Assembly (NCBI RefSeq): GCF_001550155.1
Contig: NZ_LRUF01000024.1
Location: 348,648 to 412,647 of the forward strand
Direction of reading: 5' to 3'
DNA: 64,000 bases
Source of the DNA: Pseudoalteromonas arabiensis
GTDB lineage: Bacteria; Pseudomonadota; Gammaproteobacteria; Enterobacterales; Alteromonadaceae
Below, piece after piece: positions 8,496 to 18,367 of the stretch. Position 1 is the stretch's first letter. Each line of letters starts with the position of its first letter. The position numbers and the translations under genes are program-made. Below the pieces are notes generated by a model. That model made no database searches. It saw only the letters and a list, made by a program, of their open reading frames with translations, and was not told the origin of the DNA.

Positions 8496-10729
8496 ACTTC
8501 AACGCTTCTTAATAAACTGGGCGCTGATTTATTACGCTGTTTTTTCAAAAAGGCTGTGAACTCAGGTTGTGACAAGGGTTTTGAGTAGTAATAACCTTGT
8601 ACTGTTTGGCAATTTAATTGCTCTAACATGGCTATTTGCTCTGCTTTTTCAACGCCTTCAGCAACAACATGTAAGTCAAGGTTGTGTGCAATGGTAACGA
8701 TGGAATCGACCATGTTACGACCTCGTTCTGATTGCATGTCGTCTATAAAAGCTTTATCAACTTTTAAAGTATTGAGTGGGAACTGCTTTAAGTAAGCCAA
8801 CGATGAGTAACCCGTACCAAAGTCATCCATCGCTAAGTGTATACCCCGAGCACTAAGAGAACGCATCACTGAAATTGCTTCATTAGGATCGTCCATTACC
8901 GTTCCTTCGGTTATTTCGAGCTCTAAAAAGTAAGAGGGTAGTTCATTCTTTTGTAAAATCACATCAATGCGAGTTGTTAAATCAGGTAAGCTAAATTGCT
9001 TTGCTGATAGGTTTACAGCGACACGACCATTAAATAATCCTTGGTCGATCCATGCCTTCACATCACGACAGGCTTTATTAAGCACTACTTCACCGATTTC
9101 AATAATTTGCCCCGTTTCTTCTGCGATAGGAATAAACATTCCTGGGCTGATAATCCCTTTTTTAGGTGTGATAAAACGCACAAGTGCTTCCATACCATCC
9201 AATTTGCCGGTGCGAATATTCATTTTGGGTTGATAATAAACTTCAAAATGATCTTCTTTTAAGCCGTAACGCATTAGGTTTTCTATTTGCAGGCGTTTAA
9301 CGGCTTGGCGATTCATTGTGTCGTTAAAAAATAAGTAACTATTGCCTTTTTTCTTAGCGTGGTACATCGCTGTATCGGCATTTTTTAATAAAAGCTCAGG
9401 TGTATTACCATCTTCAGGAAAGAGCACAATACCAACACTTGAGGTGATTACTAGTTCATGGCCTGCCATGTTAAAAGGTGTGGCAATCGCTGCTAAAAAC
9501 AGCTTTGCCATTCGCGTAATCGTATGAATGTCGTTGGTGCCTGACATAACAAGTGCAAACTCATCACCACCAAGGCGATAAAATACGTCTTTTTCACGGG
9601 TGAGCTTATTTAATCTCATAGCCAATTTGGCGAGCAGGCTGTCACCAAGTTGGTGGCCTAAGGAATCATTGATCTTTTTAAAGTTATCCAAGTCAAATAC
9701 TAATAGAGCATGATGATTATCTTGTTTGGCGAGCTTTTTAAGATTAGTAAAAAACAAATTACGGTTAGGCAAGCCGGTAGTCCGGTCTCGGTTTGATAAA
9801 TTATGTAACTGTGACTCAGCTTTTTTGCGCTCTGTTTGGTCAGAATAAACCACAACGTAATTACATATTTGATTATGCTCGTTTTTGATTTCGTCGATAG
9901 AAATCTCTATGGGGAGTAACTGTCGTTGTGCATTTCTAAGCTTAACTTCTTGCTGCCAGTGATCTGTAGCTCTAACCGTTGCTTTTATTTCATCTACGTA
10001 GCTTTGATCATAGCCAAAAAGAGCAAAATCTTTCTTTAGATATTGCTCTCGAGTACCACCAAAAAGGGTCAAAAAGCTGGGGTTTAAATCAACTAATTTA
10101 AAGTTTTTATCGTAAATTGCGATGGCATCAGTCAGTGACTCAACACATTTTGCAAATAGGTTTAAACGTGCTTCTGTGGATTTGAGCTGTGATATGTCAC
10201 GTACGGTGCCAGTCATACGTAGGGGGTTAAGATTGACATCTTTTTCAATAATCTTTCCGCGGTCGAGTACCCAATGCCAACGCTCTAAGCTGTCTTTTAT
10301 ACGATAGCTTGCTTCAAAAAAGGCAGTGTGTTCAGCAAAATGTTTTTTAAGGGCTTTTTCAACATGTTGTAGATCATGAGGGTGTATTAAATCACGGTTG
10401 GGCGGGAAGCCTGCTGCGTTATTCGTATCGGCGGTATATTTATCGTTTATACGAATAACTTCACCTGTTTTTATATTCCAGTCCCACAACGTGTCTCCGC
10501 TGCCTTCTACGGTACTTTTTAATCTATGTTCTGAAATACGAAGTTGATGGCGTGAGCGTTTGAGCTTATAAATAACGAATAGCAAATACGGTAATAACAG
10601 CAGCATTATAGAGCTAGGTATAAGCAATAGGGTGCTTTGCTCTAGCTCTATAGGGCTTGCGGCGGCTGAAAATATACCGGCCATACTGAGTGTTAGAAAT
10701 ACTGAAATCATTGTTATTATTTTTGTCAT
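8492..10729 (-). CDS. Membrane-bound PAS-GGDEF-EAL cyclic-di-GMP enzyme
   Basis: 745 residues: a signal-like N-terminus and a transmembrane segment (about 36-55), two PAS domains (about 70-185 and 190-310), then GGDEF (about 320-480) and EAL (about 495-735). The GGDEF motif is intact (RLGGDEFAL), with a product-inhibition RxxD site (REKD) exactly five residues before it. The EAL domain keeps EALVRF, the ELEITE glutamates, DDFGTGYSSL, KVDKAFI and QGYYYSKPL. Both synthesis and breakdown of c-di-GMP are therefore possible; in many such fusions the phosphodiesterase dominates. The signal is probably read by the PAS domains. Single gene, 53 bases downstream of the M16 protease gene. Confidence 0.93.
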   Translation of the reverse strand: MTKIITMISVFLTLSMAGIFSAAASPIELEQSTLLLIPSSIMLLLLPYLLFVIYKLKRSRHQLRISEHRLKSTVEGSGDTLWDWNIKTGEVIRINDKYTADTNNAAGFPPNRDLIHPHDLQHVEKALKKHFAEHTAFFEASYRIKDSLERWHWVLDRGKIIEKDVNLNPLRMTGTVRDISQLKSTEARLNLFAKCVESLTDAIAIYDKNFKLVDLNPSFLTLFGGTREQYLKKDFALFGYDQSYVDEIKATVRATDHWQQEVKLRNAQRQLLPIEISIDEIKNEHNQICNYVVVYSDQTERKKAESQLHNLSNRDRTTGLPNRNLFFTNLKKLAKQDNHHALLVFDLDNFKKINDSLGHQLGDSLLAKLAMRLNKLTREKDVFYRLGGDEFALVMSGTNDIHTITRMAKLFLAAIATPFNMAGHELVITSSVGIVLFPEDGNTPELLLKNADTAMYHAKKKGNSYLFFNDTMNRQAVKRLQIENLMRYGLKEDHFEVYYQPKMNIRTGKLDGMEALVRFITPKKGIISPGMFIPIAEETGQIIEIGEVVLNKACRDVKAWIDQGLFNGRVAVNLSAKQFSLPDLTTRIDVILQKNELPSYFLELEITEGTVMDDPNEAISVMRSLSARGIHLAMDDFGTGYSSLAYLKQFPLNTLKVDKAFIDDMQSERGRNMVDSIVTIAHNLDLHVVAEGVEKAEQIAMLEQLNCQTVQGYYYSKPLSQPEFTAFLKKQRNKSAPSLLRSVEV

Positions 10730-10782
10730 TAATGCAATACCTTAATTCGCACCAGATAATTTAATCTAAGCTCGCAAGCGAG

Positions 10783-13503
10783 TCAAAGAGAATGCGAAGA
10801 AAGGGTTGTTTTTGACTGTTTTTTGATTGCTTTATCACTTAACAGCTCTATTCGAGGTCGCGATTCGGCAAATGTCTCTTTTATGTATTGTTGCATTTGC
10901 TTTAAGCTCAGTTTATCAAGCTCAGCAAGAAGTTGTTGCTGCATATTAAATTTACTATCTCGATTACCAATTGCTAACCAGAGCCTTTGTGAGCGAAGAC
11001 GAAGATTTTTATCTTTTTCTGCTATATGTGTAATTAACCCTGCCTTTGTATCTTGCCATTGTTGCTCATCTAAAGAATCAATGTGCTGTAGATAGTTACT
11101 TATAAAATGCTGATGACGGATGAGTATTTCGTCAGCGGTGTGTTTTGGAGACTGTACATAAAATGCAATACCGGCACGCGTATTAAAAGGTGCGTAGCCA
11201 GCTCCCACTAAATAACCAAGTTGTTGCTTGGTTCTAAGCTCATTAAAATAGTCTTGATTGATAAGGTGATTTAACACCATCATCTTTACTTTTTCAGCTG
11301 TGTCATCAGTCAGCGCTTGGTAATAAAGAACCATGGCGTGGTCATTACAATTTAGCTCAACGCGTTGCTGCTCGACATCTGTTATATCGTTAAGAGGGCG
11401 TGTTAGGTCGATAATTTTAGTGCAACCTGCTAAATGATGCGCCACTTGTTTTTGAAAAGCCAGTGCATCACTACGCTGCCAATTACCATGTAAAAACGAC
11501 TCTACATGTAACGCTTTAAAGAATTCATGTCTGAAACAATTAAACTGATGAAAACTTGTATCTTTTAAAGCTTGTGCAAGTGCATTCGGTTCTGGGTTCC
11601 ATGGCATCATTTTAGCACCTAAGATACTGAATAACTCGCTTACTGGCTTGTTTTGATTACTATTACGCCAATGCCTCACAAGTTGCTTTTTATATTCAGC
11701 AAAACGTTTTGCGCATATTTCTACACTAAATAAGGCTTCGAGTAGTTCATCAACTAGCTCAAGCTGACTTGATGATAAGCCTGCAGTATGAAGCGTTAGA
11801 CCCCCCTGGTGAGAGGTTAAATGATAACTTAAGCCTGCCAGCTCGGCAGGGTAAAATTGCTCAGCGACACTATCCATAAATAAATCAGCAAACAGCCGAG
11901 TTAAAGCCATATGCTTGACATCTTTAATGGCATAGTGCGAGTCCATCGCTAAGTAAAAATGTCCCTTAGCAACGCGAAAAGTCGCATCCTGCTTAAACCA
12001 AAAATCAAAGCCTTCTTGTTTTATCAGTAACTCAGGCGTTTTTTTAGGTTTATCCAGTGCTAAAAGTTCAACATTCTTCGTTAGATACGGGTTGGCAACA
12101 GGCAAACTCATTTCAGGTAATGGGGTGTTAATTTCACTTAATGCATCAAGCCAGCAAGGTGATATATTTTCGATTTTATAAGGCGTATTGTACCAAGCCG
12201 TGGTGTTTTCCGGCTCTACATCTGGATGTATGAGTACAAGACGCATATTATCAGGCGTTAACCACTGCATTGCAATTTCATGTGCACAGTGATTAAAGCC
12301 TTCCATGAGGTAATCACCTTGCACGTAGTTGGCTTCATCATAGTGTTGCATATTAATGCTTAAACCACTTACCCAATCTATAAGTCGGGCTTTTTCTTGA
12401 TTATCAAAGGCAATTTGCAGCAAATTCTTTTTATCTTGATAAAGCCTTGGTAACTTGTCACAGTTTTGGTTTATCAGACAAATGTATTCGAATACCATTT
12501 CAACAATATCTTCGTAGTATTCAATACCTTCATCGGTCAGTGCCATACTGATATTGAAGTCTTTGAAGTTACTGCCGTTTATACCACCGCCTGCTGAGAG
12601 TGCGTTGATCCAACCTTGCTCTTTTAAAATTGAGTAAAGTGAGCCTTTTCCTTCATAACCTAACAAGTGAGCAATAAAGCTCACCGTTTTATGGCGATAA
12701 AAATCATCAATATTTGGCATAGCAAAGCTAATGATGAGCTTTTGCATGTGCTTATGCGGCTCAATGTGCAGCACTTTACCTAAGTCTTGTTTACGATAAA
12801 GTGGCTGTTCAATAATTTCTTTGCTTTTTGGCTGACCTTTAATCTCGCTGAAATAGTGCTTCACCCAGTTGGTCATGGTCGCAATATCTTCATTGCTACA
12901 GATCACCAGTGTCATCCACTGTGCTTGGTAATGGCTGTTGAAAAAAGCGCGTAGCTCGTCACTTATGCAGCCTTCGCGATCAGCCAAAGTTTGCTGGTTA
13001 CCAACCGAAAATTTAGCGAAGGGGTGTGCAGGGTTTACCGTTTCTTTATGTGCTTGGTAGATGCGCCTGCCATCATCTTTGATCTTTAATTTAAATTCAG
13101 CATCAATCGCGTTACGCTCTTTGGCTGTCTCTTTTGGGTTTAATAGTGGGGCAATAAAAAAGCGGCTAAATTGAGCGAGGGCTTCAGGAAACTGATGATT
13201 ATTAATATCAAAAAAGTAACAAGAGTGCTCAGTGCCTGTCCATGCGTTAGTGTTTCCACCAGATTGTGATACAAAATTAGAAAACCCGCCAGACTCAGGG
13301 TATAGGTCAGTGCCTAAAAAAAGCATATGCTCTAAAAAGTGTGCTAGGCCCTGCCGATCAAGGGGATCGTCAAAGTGACCCGCATTAATTGCCATTGATG
13401 CCGCTGATTTAGTTGATTCTAAGTCTTGCACTAAAAGTACTTTTAGACCATTGTCCAGTGTGAGGGGTTGGTATGTTCTGTTATCATTGCGGCTGATATT
13501 CAA
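10783..13503 (-). CDS. M16 family (insulinase/pitrilysin-like) zinc metalloprotease
   Basis: 906 residues, close in size to pitrilysin and insulysin, with four M16 repeats. The inverted zinc motif HFLEH is at residues 55-59 and the downstream glutamate lies in ERNAIDAEF near 130. The later stretch ELRTKQQLGYLVGAGY is the pitrilysin-like R/Y substrate-binding region. There is no signal peptide, so it is probably cytoplasmic, whereas E. coli PtrA is periplasmic. The start is TTG, supported by an AGGAG ribosome site six to seven bases upstream and by the conserved N-terminus. It is divergent from sixA. It likely degrades peptides and small proteins. Confidence 0.92.
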   Translation of the reverse strand: MNISRNDNRTYQPLTLDNGLKVLLVQDLESTKSAASMAINAGHFDDPLDRQGLAHFLEHMLFLGTDLYPESGGFSNFVSQSGGNTNAWTGTEHSCYFFDINNHQFPEALAQFSRFFIAPLLNPKETAKERNAIDAEFKLKIKDDGRRIYQAHKETVNPAHPFAKFSVGNQQTLADREGCISDELRAFFNSHYQAQWMTLVICSNEDIATMTNWVKHYFSEIKGQPKSKEIIEQPLYRKQDLGKVLHIEPHKHMQKLIISFAMPNIDDFYRHKTVSFIAHLLGYEGKGSLYSILKEQGWINALSAGGGINGSNFKDFNISMALTDEGIEYYEDIVEMVFEYICLINQNCDKLPRLYQDKKNLLQIAFDNQEKARLIDWVSGLSINMQHYDEANYVQGDYLMEGFNHCAHEIAMQWLTPDNMRLVLIHPDVEPENTTAWYNTPYKIENISPCWLDALSEINTPLPEMSLPVANPYLTKNVELLALDKPKKTPELLIKQEGFDFWFKQDATFRVAKGHFYLAMDSHYAIKDVKHMALTRLFADLFMDSVAEQFYPAELAGLSYHLTSHQGGLTLHTAGLSSSQLELVDELLEALFSVEICAKRFAEYKKQLVRHWRNSNQNKPVSELFSILGAKMMPWNPEPNALAQALKDTSFHQFNCFRHEFFKALHVESFLHGNWQRSDALAFQKQVAHHLAGCTKIIDLTRPLNDITDVEQQRVELNCNDHAMVLYYQALTDDTAEKVKMMVLNHLINQDYFNELRTKQQLGYLVGAGYAPFNTRAGIAFYVQSPKHTADEILIRHQHFISNYLQHIDSLDEQQWQDTKAGLITHIAEKDKNLRLRSQRLWLAIGNRDSKFNMQQQLLAELDKLSLKQMQQYIKETFAESRPRIELLSDKAIKKQSKTTLSSHSL

Positions 13504-13693
13504 AAGGTGCTCCTGAAGAATGCGTTAATGTCCTAACAACAGATGATAAATCAGGAACGCTAAAGGCACTGCAACGAAAATCTACCTGAATATCATAAGA
13601 GGATGTTTAATGTGTTTTGTGATGATATTCTAATATAGCGGACAATCAAGCAAACTGGCTACTGTTTTATATTCTTTAATCGGTTGATTTTTT

Positions 13694-14170
13694 ATGAAAA
13701 CAATCTTAATCATGCGCCATGGCGAAGCAACGCCAATGCAAGCAGATGATGCAGCAAGACAACTGACAAATACAGGGCAACAGGAAGCCAGTAAAATGGG
13801 GCAGTGGTTAGCAATAAATTATAAACCAGATGCGTTATTGGTAAGTCCTTACATACGTGCCCAGCAAACTGCGAAAGCGGCAACGCAAAATAATCCATTA
13901 CAATTTAGTGAAACTTGTAATGACATAATTCCAGATGGCACTCCTCAAGTTGCTGCTGACTACCTTGAAACCTTAATCGCCATGCACCCAGAATGCTCAA
14001 CTTGGTTGGTTGTTGCACACATGCCAATTGTTAGTTATCTGGTTGACCAATTGAGCCCTGGTAACATGCCGATTTTTAACACAGGCGCTATTGCTGTTAT
14101 TGAATATGACGATACCAAGCAGCGCAGTCATTACTTAAGTATTCACTCACCTAATAACGTCGAAATATAA
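13694..14170 (+). CDS. sixA: Phosphohistidine phosphatase SixA
   Basis: 158 residues of the histidine phosphatase (phosphoglycerate-mutase-like) family, short form. The catalytic RHG is at residues 8-10, an SPYIRAQQTA block follows near 52, and the second catalytic histidine lies in VVAHMPIV near 107. SixA removes phosphate from histidine on HPt or PTS-type carrier proteins such as NPr. It stands 48 bases ahead of the RidA-family gene on the same strand and may be co-transcribed with it. Confidence 0.9.
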   Translation: MKTILIMRHGEATPMQADDAARQLTNTGQQEASKMGQWLAINYKPDALLVSPYIRAQQTAKAATQNNPLQFSETCNDIIPDGTPQVAADYLETLIAMHPECSTWLVVAHMPIVSYLVDQLSPGNMPIFNTGAIAVIEYDDTKQRSHYLSIHSPNNVEI

Positions 14171-14218
14171 GTATGAATTTGCTAGATTTATGTTTCTGTT
14201 AACTATTGAATTAAAACT

Positions 14219-14569
14219 ATGACAATCGAACGTTTACAAACTGGTGCGCGCATGAGCCGTATCGTTAAGCATAACGGTACGGTGTACCTGTGTGGCCAAG
14301 TGTGTGCAGATGCAGAAAAAGATATCAGCGAACAAACGCAAACCATGCTAGATAAGGTCGAAGCGTTACTTATTGAAGCGGGGAGTAGCAAAGAGCATAT
14401 GCTAAGCGCCACAATCTACCTGAAAAGCATGGAATACTTTGCAGCGATGAACGCGGTTTGGGATGCATGGGTACCACAAGGTCATGCGCCAGCACGTGCC
14501 TGTGTAGAGGCAAAAATGGCGCGCGATGCACTGCTTGTAGAGATTTCGGTTGTTGCAGCCGTTAAGTAA
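14219..14569 (+). CDS. RidA family protein (YjgF/YER057c/UK114)
   Basis: 116 residues spanning one RidA domain. The conserved stretch GTVYLCGQV lies near 22 and [19 protein letters not shown] near the C-terminus. The arginine of PAR corresponds to the substrate-binding arginine of active enamine/imine deaminases. Family members hydrolyse reactive 2-aminoacrylate-type intermediates. This sequence looks like the YoaB-like subgroup rather than canonical RidA, so the deaminase role is an inference. Its 3' end overlaps the next gene by 20 bases. Confidence 0.85.
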   Translation: MTIERLQTGARMSRIVKHNGTVYLCGQVCADAEKDISEQTQTMLDKVEALLIEAGSSKEHMLSATIYLKSMEYFAAMNAVWDAWVPQGHAPARACVEAKMARDALLVEISVVAAVK

Positions 14570-15023
14570 CGAGCAGCGTAAGGCGCAGTTGATTGCTCGC
14601 TTTAATGAGCAATCAGGGTGCGCCGTTGATGAACTACCAAGTTGGCATTTTTGTGATAATGAGCAAGATGCCAATGACTGCGCATTACTTGTTTTAAAAG
14701 GTATAAAACAAGCAACAACCTCTTCACTGTATTGGTTTAAAGCTAATGACGAAGCTTTACCTCAAGTTGGCGACCTAGCTATTTTTACTAATTGGCAAAA
14801 ACAGCCCCTAGGCATTATTGAAACCATCGCGGTTACTATTACGCCATTTAATCAAATCACAGACGAATATGCTGCATTAGAGGGGGAGGGTGACAAAAGC
14901 CTTGCTTATTGGCAGCGTGTGCACTGGAATTATTATCAGCGAGAGCTAGCAGGTACAGGTTATCAATGTCATCCTGAAATGCTTTTAGTATGCGAGCAGT
15001 TTAAATTGGTATTTAAGGAGTGA
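14550..15023 (+). CDS. ASCH domain-containing protein
   Basis: 157 residues from a TTG start (a second TTG follows immediately). It has the ASCH fold signatures: [13 protein letters not shown] near 48, a [18 protein letters not shown] strand pair in the middle, and [16 protein letters not shown] near the end. ASCH domains bind RNA or nucleosides; the bacterial relative YqfB hydrolyses N4-acetylcytidine. The start lies inside the end of the RidA gene, and its stop overlaps the ribosome site of the SDR gene, so the three appear to be an operon. The exact substrate is unknown. Confidence 0.8.
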   Translation: MLQPLSNEQRKAQLIARFNEQSGCAVDELPSWHFCDNEQDANDCALLVLKGIKQATTSSLYWFKANDEALPQVGDLAIFTNWQKQPLGIIETIAVTITPFNQITDEYAALEGEGDKSLAYWQRVHWNYYQRELAGTGYQCHPEMLLVCEQFKLVFKE

Positions 15024-15025
15024 GA

Positions 15026-15760
15026 ATGAGTTTGAACCCTGTGGTTCTTATCACTGGAGGCGGCCGTGGTATTGGGGCTGCAACGGCTAAGTTATTTGCC
15101 GAGCAAGGCTATGACGTGTGTATTAACTATAAGTCAGATCAAGTAAGTGCACAGCAGGTCGCTGAAGAGCTAGAAGCCTTTGGCGTGAATTCATATTTGT
15201 TCCAAGCCGATATTGCTGATGAGCAGCAAGTACTCGCCATGTTCGCTAAATTAGATGAGCAAGTTGCGCGCTTAGACGTTTTAGTTAATAACGCGGCGAT
15301 GATGAAACCACAAATGCCGCTATTAGAGATGGATGCCAAGCGCATTAACGCCATTTTAAGTTGCAACGTCACAGGCGCATTTTTGTGCGCGCGAGAAGCT
15401 ATTAAACGAATGGATAAAGGCAGTATTGTGAATGTTTCCTCGGGTGCGTCGCGAACAGGTTCGCCAAATGAATATTTAGATTATGCCGCATCGAAAGGTG
15501 CACTTGATACGTTTACTATTGGCCTTGCTAAAGAAGTAGCCAGTAAAGGTATACGGGTGAATGCGGTAAGGCCTGGCCTTATTTATACCGATATGCACCG
15601 TGATGGCGGTGAAATGAACCGAGTTGATCGTTTAAAATCAAAGTTACCCCTTGGGCGTGGTGGTGAGGCTGATGAGGTTGCCTCAGCAATTTACTTTCTG
15701 GCAAGTGAACAAGCTTCATTCACAACAGGCAGTTTTATCGATGTGTCGGGTGGTTTATAA
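15026..15760 (+). CDS. SDR family NAD(P)-dependent oxidoreductase
   Basis: 244 residues from the ATG at 15026, chosen over GTG at 15020 because AAGGAG sits five bases before the ATG. It is a classical short-chain dehydrogenase: TGGGRGIG cofactor loop at about 10-17, NNAA (variant of NNAG) near 87, catalytic serine near 139 in NVSSGAS, and YAASK with Tyr153 and Lys157. The C-terminal ITGxF-type ending is present as TTGSFIDVSGGL. This type often reduces sugars or 3-oxoacyl substrates; the true substrate cannot be read from the sequence. Last gene of the RidA-ASCH-SDR cluster, tail-to-tail with the AEC carrier gene. Confidence 0.88.
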   Translation: MSLNPVVLITGGGRGIGAATAKLFAEQGYDVCINYKSDQVSAQQVAEELEAFGVNSYLFQADIADEQQVLAMFAKLDEQVARLDVLVNNAAMMKPQMPLLEMDAKRINAILSCNVTGAFLCAREAIKRMDKGSIVNVSSGASRTGSPNEYLDYAASKGALDTFTIGLAKEVASKGIRVNAVRPGLIYTDMHRDGGEMNRVDRLKSKLPLGRGGEADEVASAIYFLASEQASFTTGSFIDVSGGL

Positions 15761-15762
15761 AA

Positions 15763-16683
15763 CTAAAGTAAAATACTTAACCAAACACTAAAGCTGACTA
15801 CACTTAATACCGTTGAGAGCACCACAGTACTTGCGAGCGTCGCTTGATGCTGCTTAATTTGATTGGCGATTAGGTAAGCGTTGACTCCTAAAGGAGAGGC
15901 GCTTAAAAGTACTAAAACGTTCAGTAACGATTGTTCTAGATGAAATACGTAGCCTGCAAAAAAGTAGACTCCGTACGGTAACATGGCAAGCTTGATGATG
16001 GTTGCGATAAGTGATGCTTGTAAGTTGTCGGCCACTTTATAAAACGCAAGGTTCGCTCCTAATACGAATAACGCACAGGCAATGGCAGGTTTAGCAAGTA
16101 AGCTGAGGCCATTTACTAAATCATCAAAAAGTGTAAAGCCAAGTAGGTTTACAGCAAGGCCGCTACTGATGCTTAATACCACAGGGTTCAGTAGCATGTT
16201 TTTAGCAAATGCTCGCCAAGAAAACGTTTGCTGCGATTTAGCACTGAGCAAAAAGGTGAGGGTAAACAAAAGTGCGCTATGAAAAGTAATGATCATAAAC
16301 ACAATGCCGACCATTTGCTCGCCAAGTGCAGCAATAATAATAGGCAAACCTACCAGTACCGTATTTGAGTAACTACTGCCAAGGGCAAAAACTGCGTGAT
16401 GTGATGCTGCAGATTGTTTCTTAATGCAATAGCGGTCAATAACATAGCCAAGGGTGTAAATAGCCAACACCGGAATGTAAAAGCTCAAAAACCCCGCAAC
16501 AGACACACTACTTTGTAAATCAGCTTGGGCCATATTTAAAAATAAAAAAGCAGGCACACTAATGTAAAAAGTAAACTTACTTAACCCTGCTATATGCTCT
16601 TTCGATAAAAACGTGCTTCGCGAGCTGATGTAGCCACTTAACACGATAAAAATCAGTGGAAAGATAATCGAAAAAATATGCAC
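15763..16683 (-). CDS. AEC (auxin efflux carrier) family transporter
   Basis: 306 residues from a GTG start, mostly hydrophobic, with about ten transmembrane segments in two five-helix halves separated near residue 150. The N-terminal LIFIVLSGYISSRSTFLS and the second-half ASPLGVNAYLIANQ are typical of bacterial AEC proteins such as malate or unspecified organic-acid transporters. The substrate cannot be assigned. It lies downstream of smrB on the same strand, 24 bases away, and may be read through from it. Confidence 0.85.
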   Translation of the reverse strand: MHIFSIIFPLIFIVLSGYISSRSTFLSKEHIAGLSKFTFYISVPAFLFLNMAQADLQSSVSVAGFLSFYIPVLAIYTLGYVIDRYCIKKQSAASHHAVFALGSSYSNTVLVGLPIIIAALGEQMVGIVFMIITFHSALLFTLTFLLSAKSQQTFSWRAFAKNMLLNPVVLSISSGLAVNLLGFTLFDDLVNGLSLLAKPAIACALFVLGANLAFYKVADNLQASLIATIIKLAMLPYGVYFFAGYVFHLEQSLLNVLVLLSASPLGVNAYLIANQIKQHQATLASTVVLSTVLSVVSFSVWLSILL

Positions 16684-16707
16684 ATTAGGCCTTATGATAA
16701 GAAGACG

Positions 16708-17265
16708 TTAGCGTCTGAACTCGTCACTTTGTGGAAGGTTAATTAAAATAAGTACTGCACCCTTACCACCAAATTCAAGCGGTGCTTGGTGCATGGCAAT
16801 CACATCAGGGTGTTGTACTAAATATTGCGGTACCTTGTGTTTAAGTATGCGCTCACCAATACCGTGCACAACACAGGCGCAATAGTAATGTTGTTTTTTA
16901 CACTCATGAATCAAACCCGCTAGCTCGTCTTTGGCTAATTCTTTATTTAAGCCATGTAAATCAAGGGTTAAATCAGGTGGGTAATCTCCACGGCGAAGTT
17001 GTTTTGCCAAATAGCTATCGTGACCAGGCTTGACATAACTGACGGTGCCGTGAGTGTCGATATCTGGTACATATTCATCAGAAAAGAAAAATTCTGCCTG
17101 ATGTTGCTTTTTTTGCTGGGAAAATTGCTTCGCTTGTGACACTTTAGGCTTATTGGTGAATCGAATAGTGTCTTGTTTAAATGCTTTGGCACCACTGATA
17201 CTCTGACGAAATAAGTCAATATCGTCAGTGCTAATGTGGTTGTTGTCGTGGGGATCTTTTTTCAT
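16708..17265 (-). CDS. smrB: Endonuclease SmrB (ribosome rescue factor)
   Basis: 185 residues: a basic unstructured N-terminal half, then an Smr domain from about residue 90, with the DLHGLNKELAKDEL motif and the catalytic loop VVHGIGERILKHKV near 132. SmrB recognises collided ribosomes and cleaves the mRNA between them. It is divergent from prmB, the same arrangement as in E. coli, which strengthens the assignment. The intergenic region (17266-17366) must hold both promoters. Confidence 0.93.
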   Translation of the reverse strand: MKKDPHDNNHISTDDIDLFRQSISGAKAFKQDTIRFTNKPKVSQAKQFSQQKKQHQAEFFFSDEYVPDIDTHGTVSYVKPGHDSYLAKQLRRGDYPPDLTLDLHGLNKELAKDELAGLIHECKKQHYYCACVVHGIGERILKHKVPQYLVQHPDVIAMHQAPLEFGGKGAVLILINLPQSDEFRR

Positions 17266-17366
17266 GGCGGCAGTCTAAACAAAAAAACGCTAAAAATCGA
17301 GTAAAAACCAACTGAAAAGACGGTACAATACGCGTCAGAACAGACTTTGAAAGTTAAGGAACATAC

Positions 17367-18302
17367 ATGAACCATTTCCAGATAGAAGACGCAATTTTAG
17401 ACGAGGCAATTGCAGAACTTTCAACGTTGCACGATTGGTTACGTTGGACAACCAGTCAATTTGCCAGCAGTGGTATTTTCTTTGGGCACGGTACAGACAA
17501 CGCGTGGGATGAAGCTGTTAGCCTGTTATTGCCAGCGCTAAGCTTGCCAATCGACGCGCCAAAAGAGCTAATGCATGCGCGTTTAACCAGCACCGAGAAA
17601 AACCGTTTAGCTGAACTAATTGCAGAGCGTATTAATGATTGTACGCCAGTACCTTACCTGACCAACACCGCGTGGTTCGCAGGTATGCCGTTTTATGTTG
17701 ATGAGCGCGTGTTAATTCCACGTTCGCCATTTGCAGAGTTAATTAACAATCGCTTTGCACCATGGTTAGAAGAGCCAAGCTCAGTTACGCGCATTCTTGA
17801 TTTATGTACAGGCTCTGCATGTATTGCTATTGCACTTGCGCAAGCATTTGAAGATGCACAGGTTGATGCGGTTGATATTTCTTATGAAGCGCTCGAAGTT
17901 GCCGATATCAATATCAGCGATTACATGCTAAATGACCGTGTACTGCCAATTCAGTCAGACGTGTTTAGTGGTGTTCCGGGTCAAAAATATGACCTGATCG
18001 TCGCTAACCCACCGTATGTTGATGCTGAAGATATGGCTGATTTACCACGTGAATTCCATCACGAGCCAGAGCTTGGTTTAGCATCGGGTCATGATGGTCT
18101 TGATGTTACTCGCACCATCCTAGCGGAAGCTGCTGAGCATCTAACTGATAACGGTTTGTTATTTGTCGAAGTTGGTAACTCTATGGTACATATGGAAGAG
18201 CTGTACCCAGGTGCGCCGTTTGAGTGGGTTGAATTCGAACAAGGTGGTCTTGGCGTGTTTGTAATCAGCAAACAGCAGCTTGTTAACTATTTCGCAGATT
18301 AA
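17367..18302 (+). CDS. prmB: 50S ribosomal protein L3 N5-glutamine methyltransferase PrmB
   Basis: 311 residues. The N-terminal helical domain carries WLRWTTSQF and the conserved R-S-P loop (VLIPRSPFAELI) near 120. The SAM-binding motif is ILDLCTGSACIAIAL near 143-157, and the catalytic NPPY is at about 214-217. PrmB methylates glutamine 150 of ribosomal protein L3. The gene order smrB | prmB-aroC is conserved with enterobacteria. A GC-rich hairpin separates it from aroC, but there is no T-run, so read-through is likely. Confidence 0.95.
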   Translation: MNHFQIEDAILDEAIAELSTLHDWLRWTTSQFASSGIFFGHGTDNAWDEAVSLLLPALSLPIDAPKELMHARLTSTEKNRLAELIAERINDCTPVPYLTNTAWFAGMPFYVDERVLIPRSPFAELINNRFAPWLEEPSSVTRILDLCTGSACIAIALAQAFEDAQVDAVDISYEALEVADINISDYMLNDRVLPIQSDVFSGVPGQKYDLIVANPPYVDAEDMADLPREFHHEPELGLASGHDGLDVTRTILAEAAEHLTDNGLLFVEVGNSMVHMEELYPGAPFEWVEFEQGGLGVFVISKQQLVNYFAD

Positions 18303-18367
18303 CAGCAGATTTTAAAAGCCGAGCCTGAGGGCTCGGTCTCAGTAGTCATTAGGAATGAGGAAAATTA

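Noticed and set aside
18317..18337. GC-rich hairpin between prmB and aroC
   Set aside because: An 8-bp stem with a 4-base loop but no T-run, so not called a terminator.
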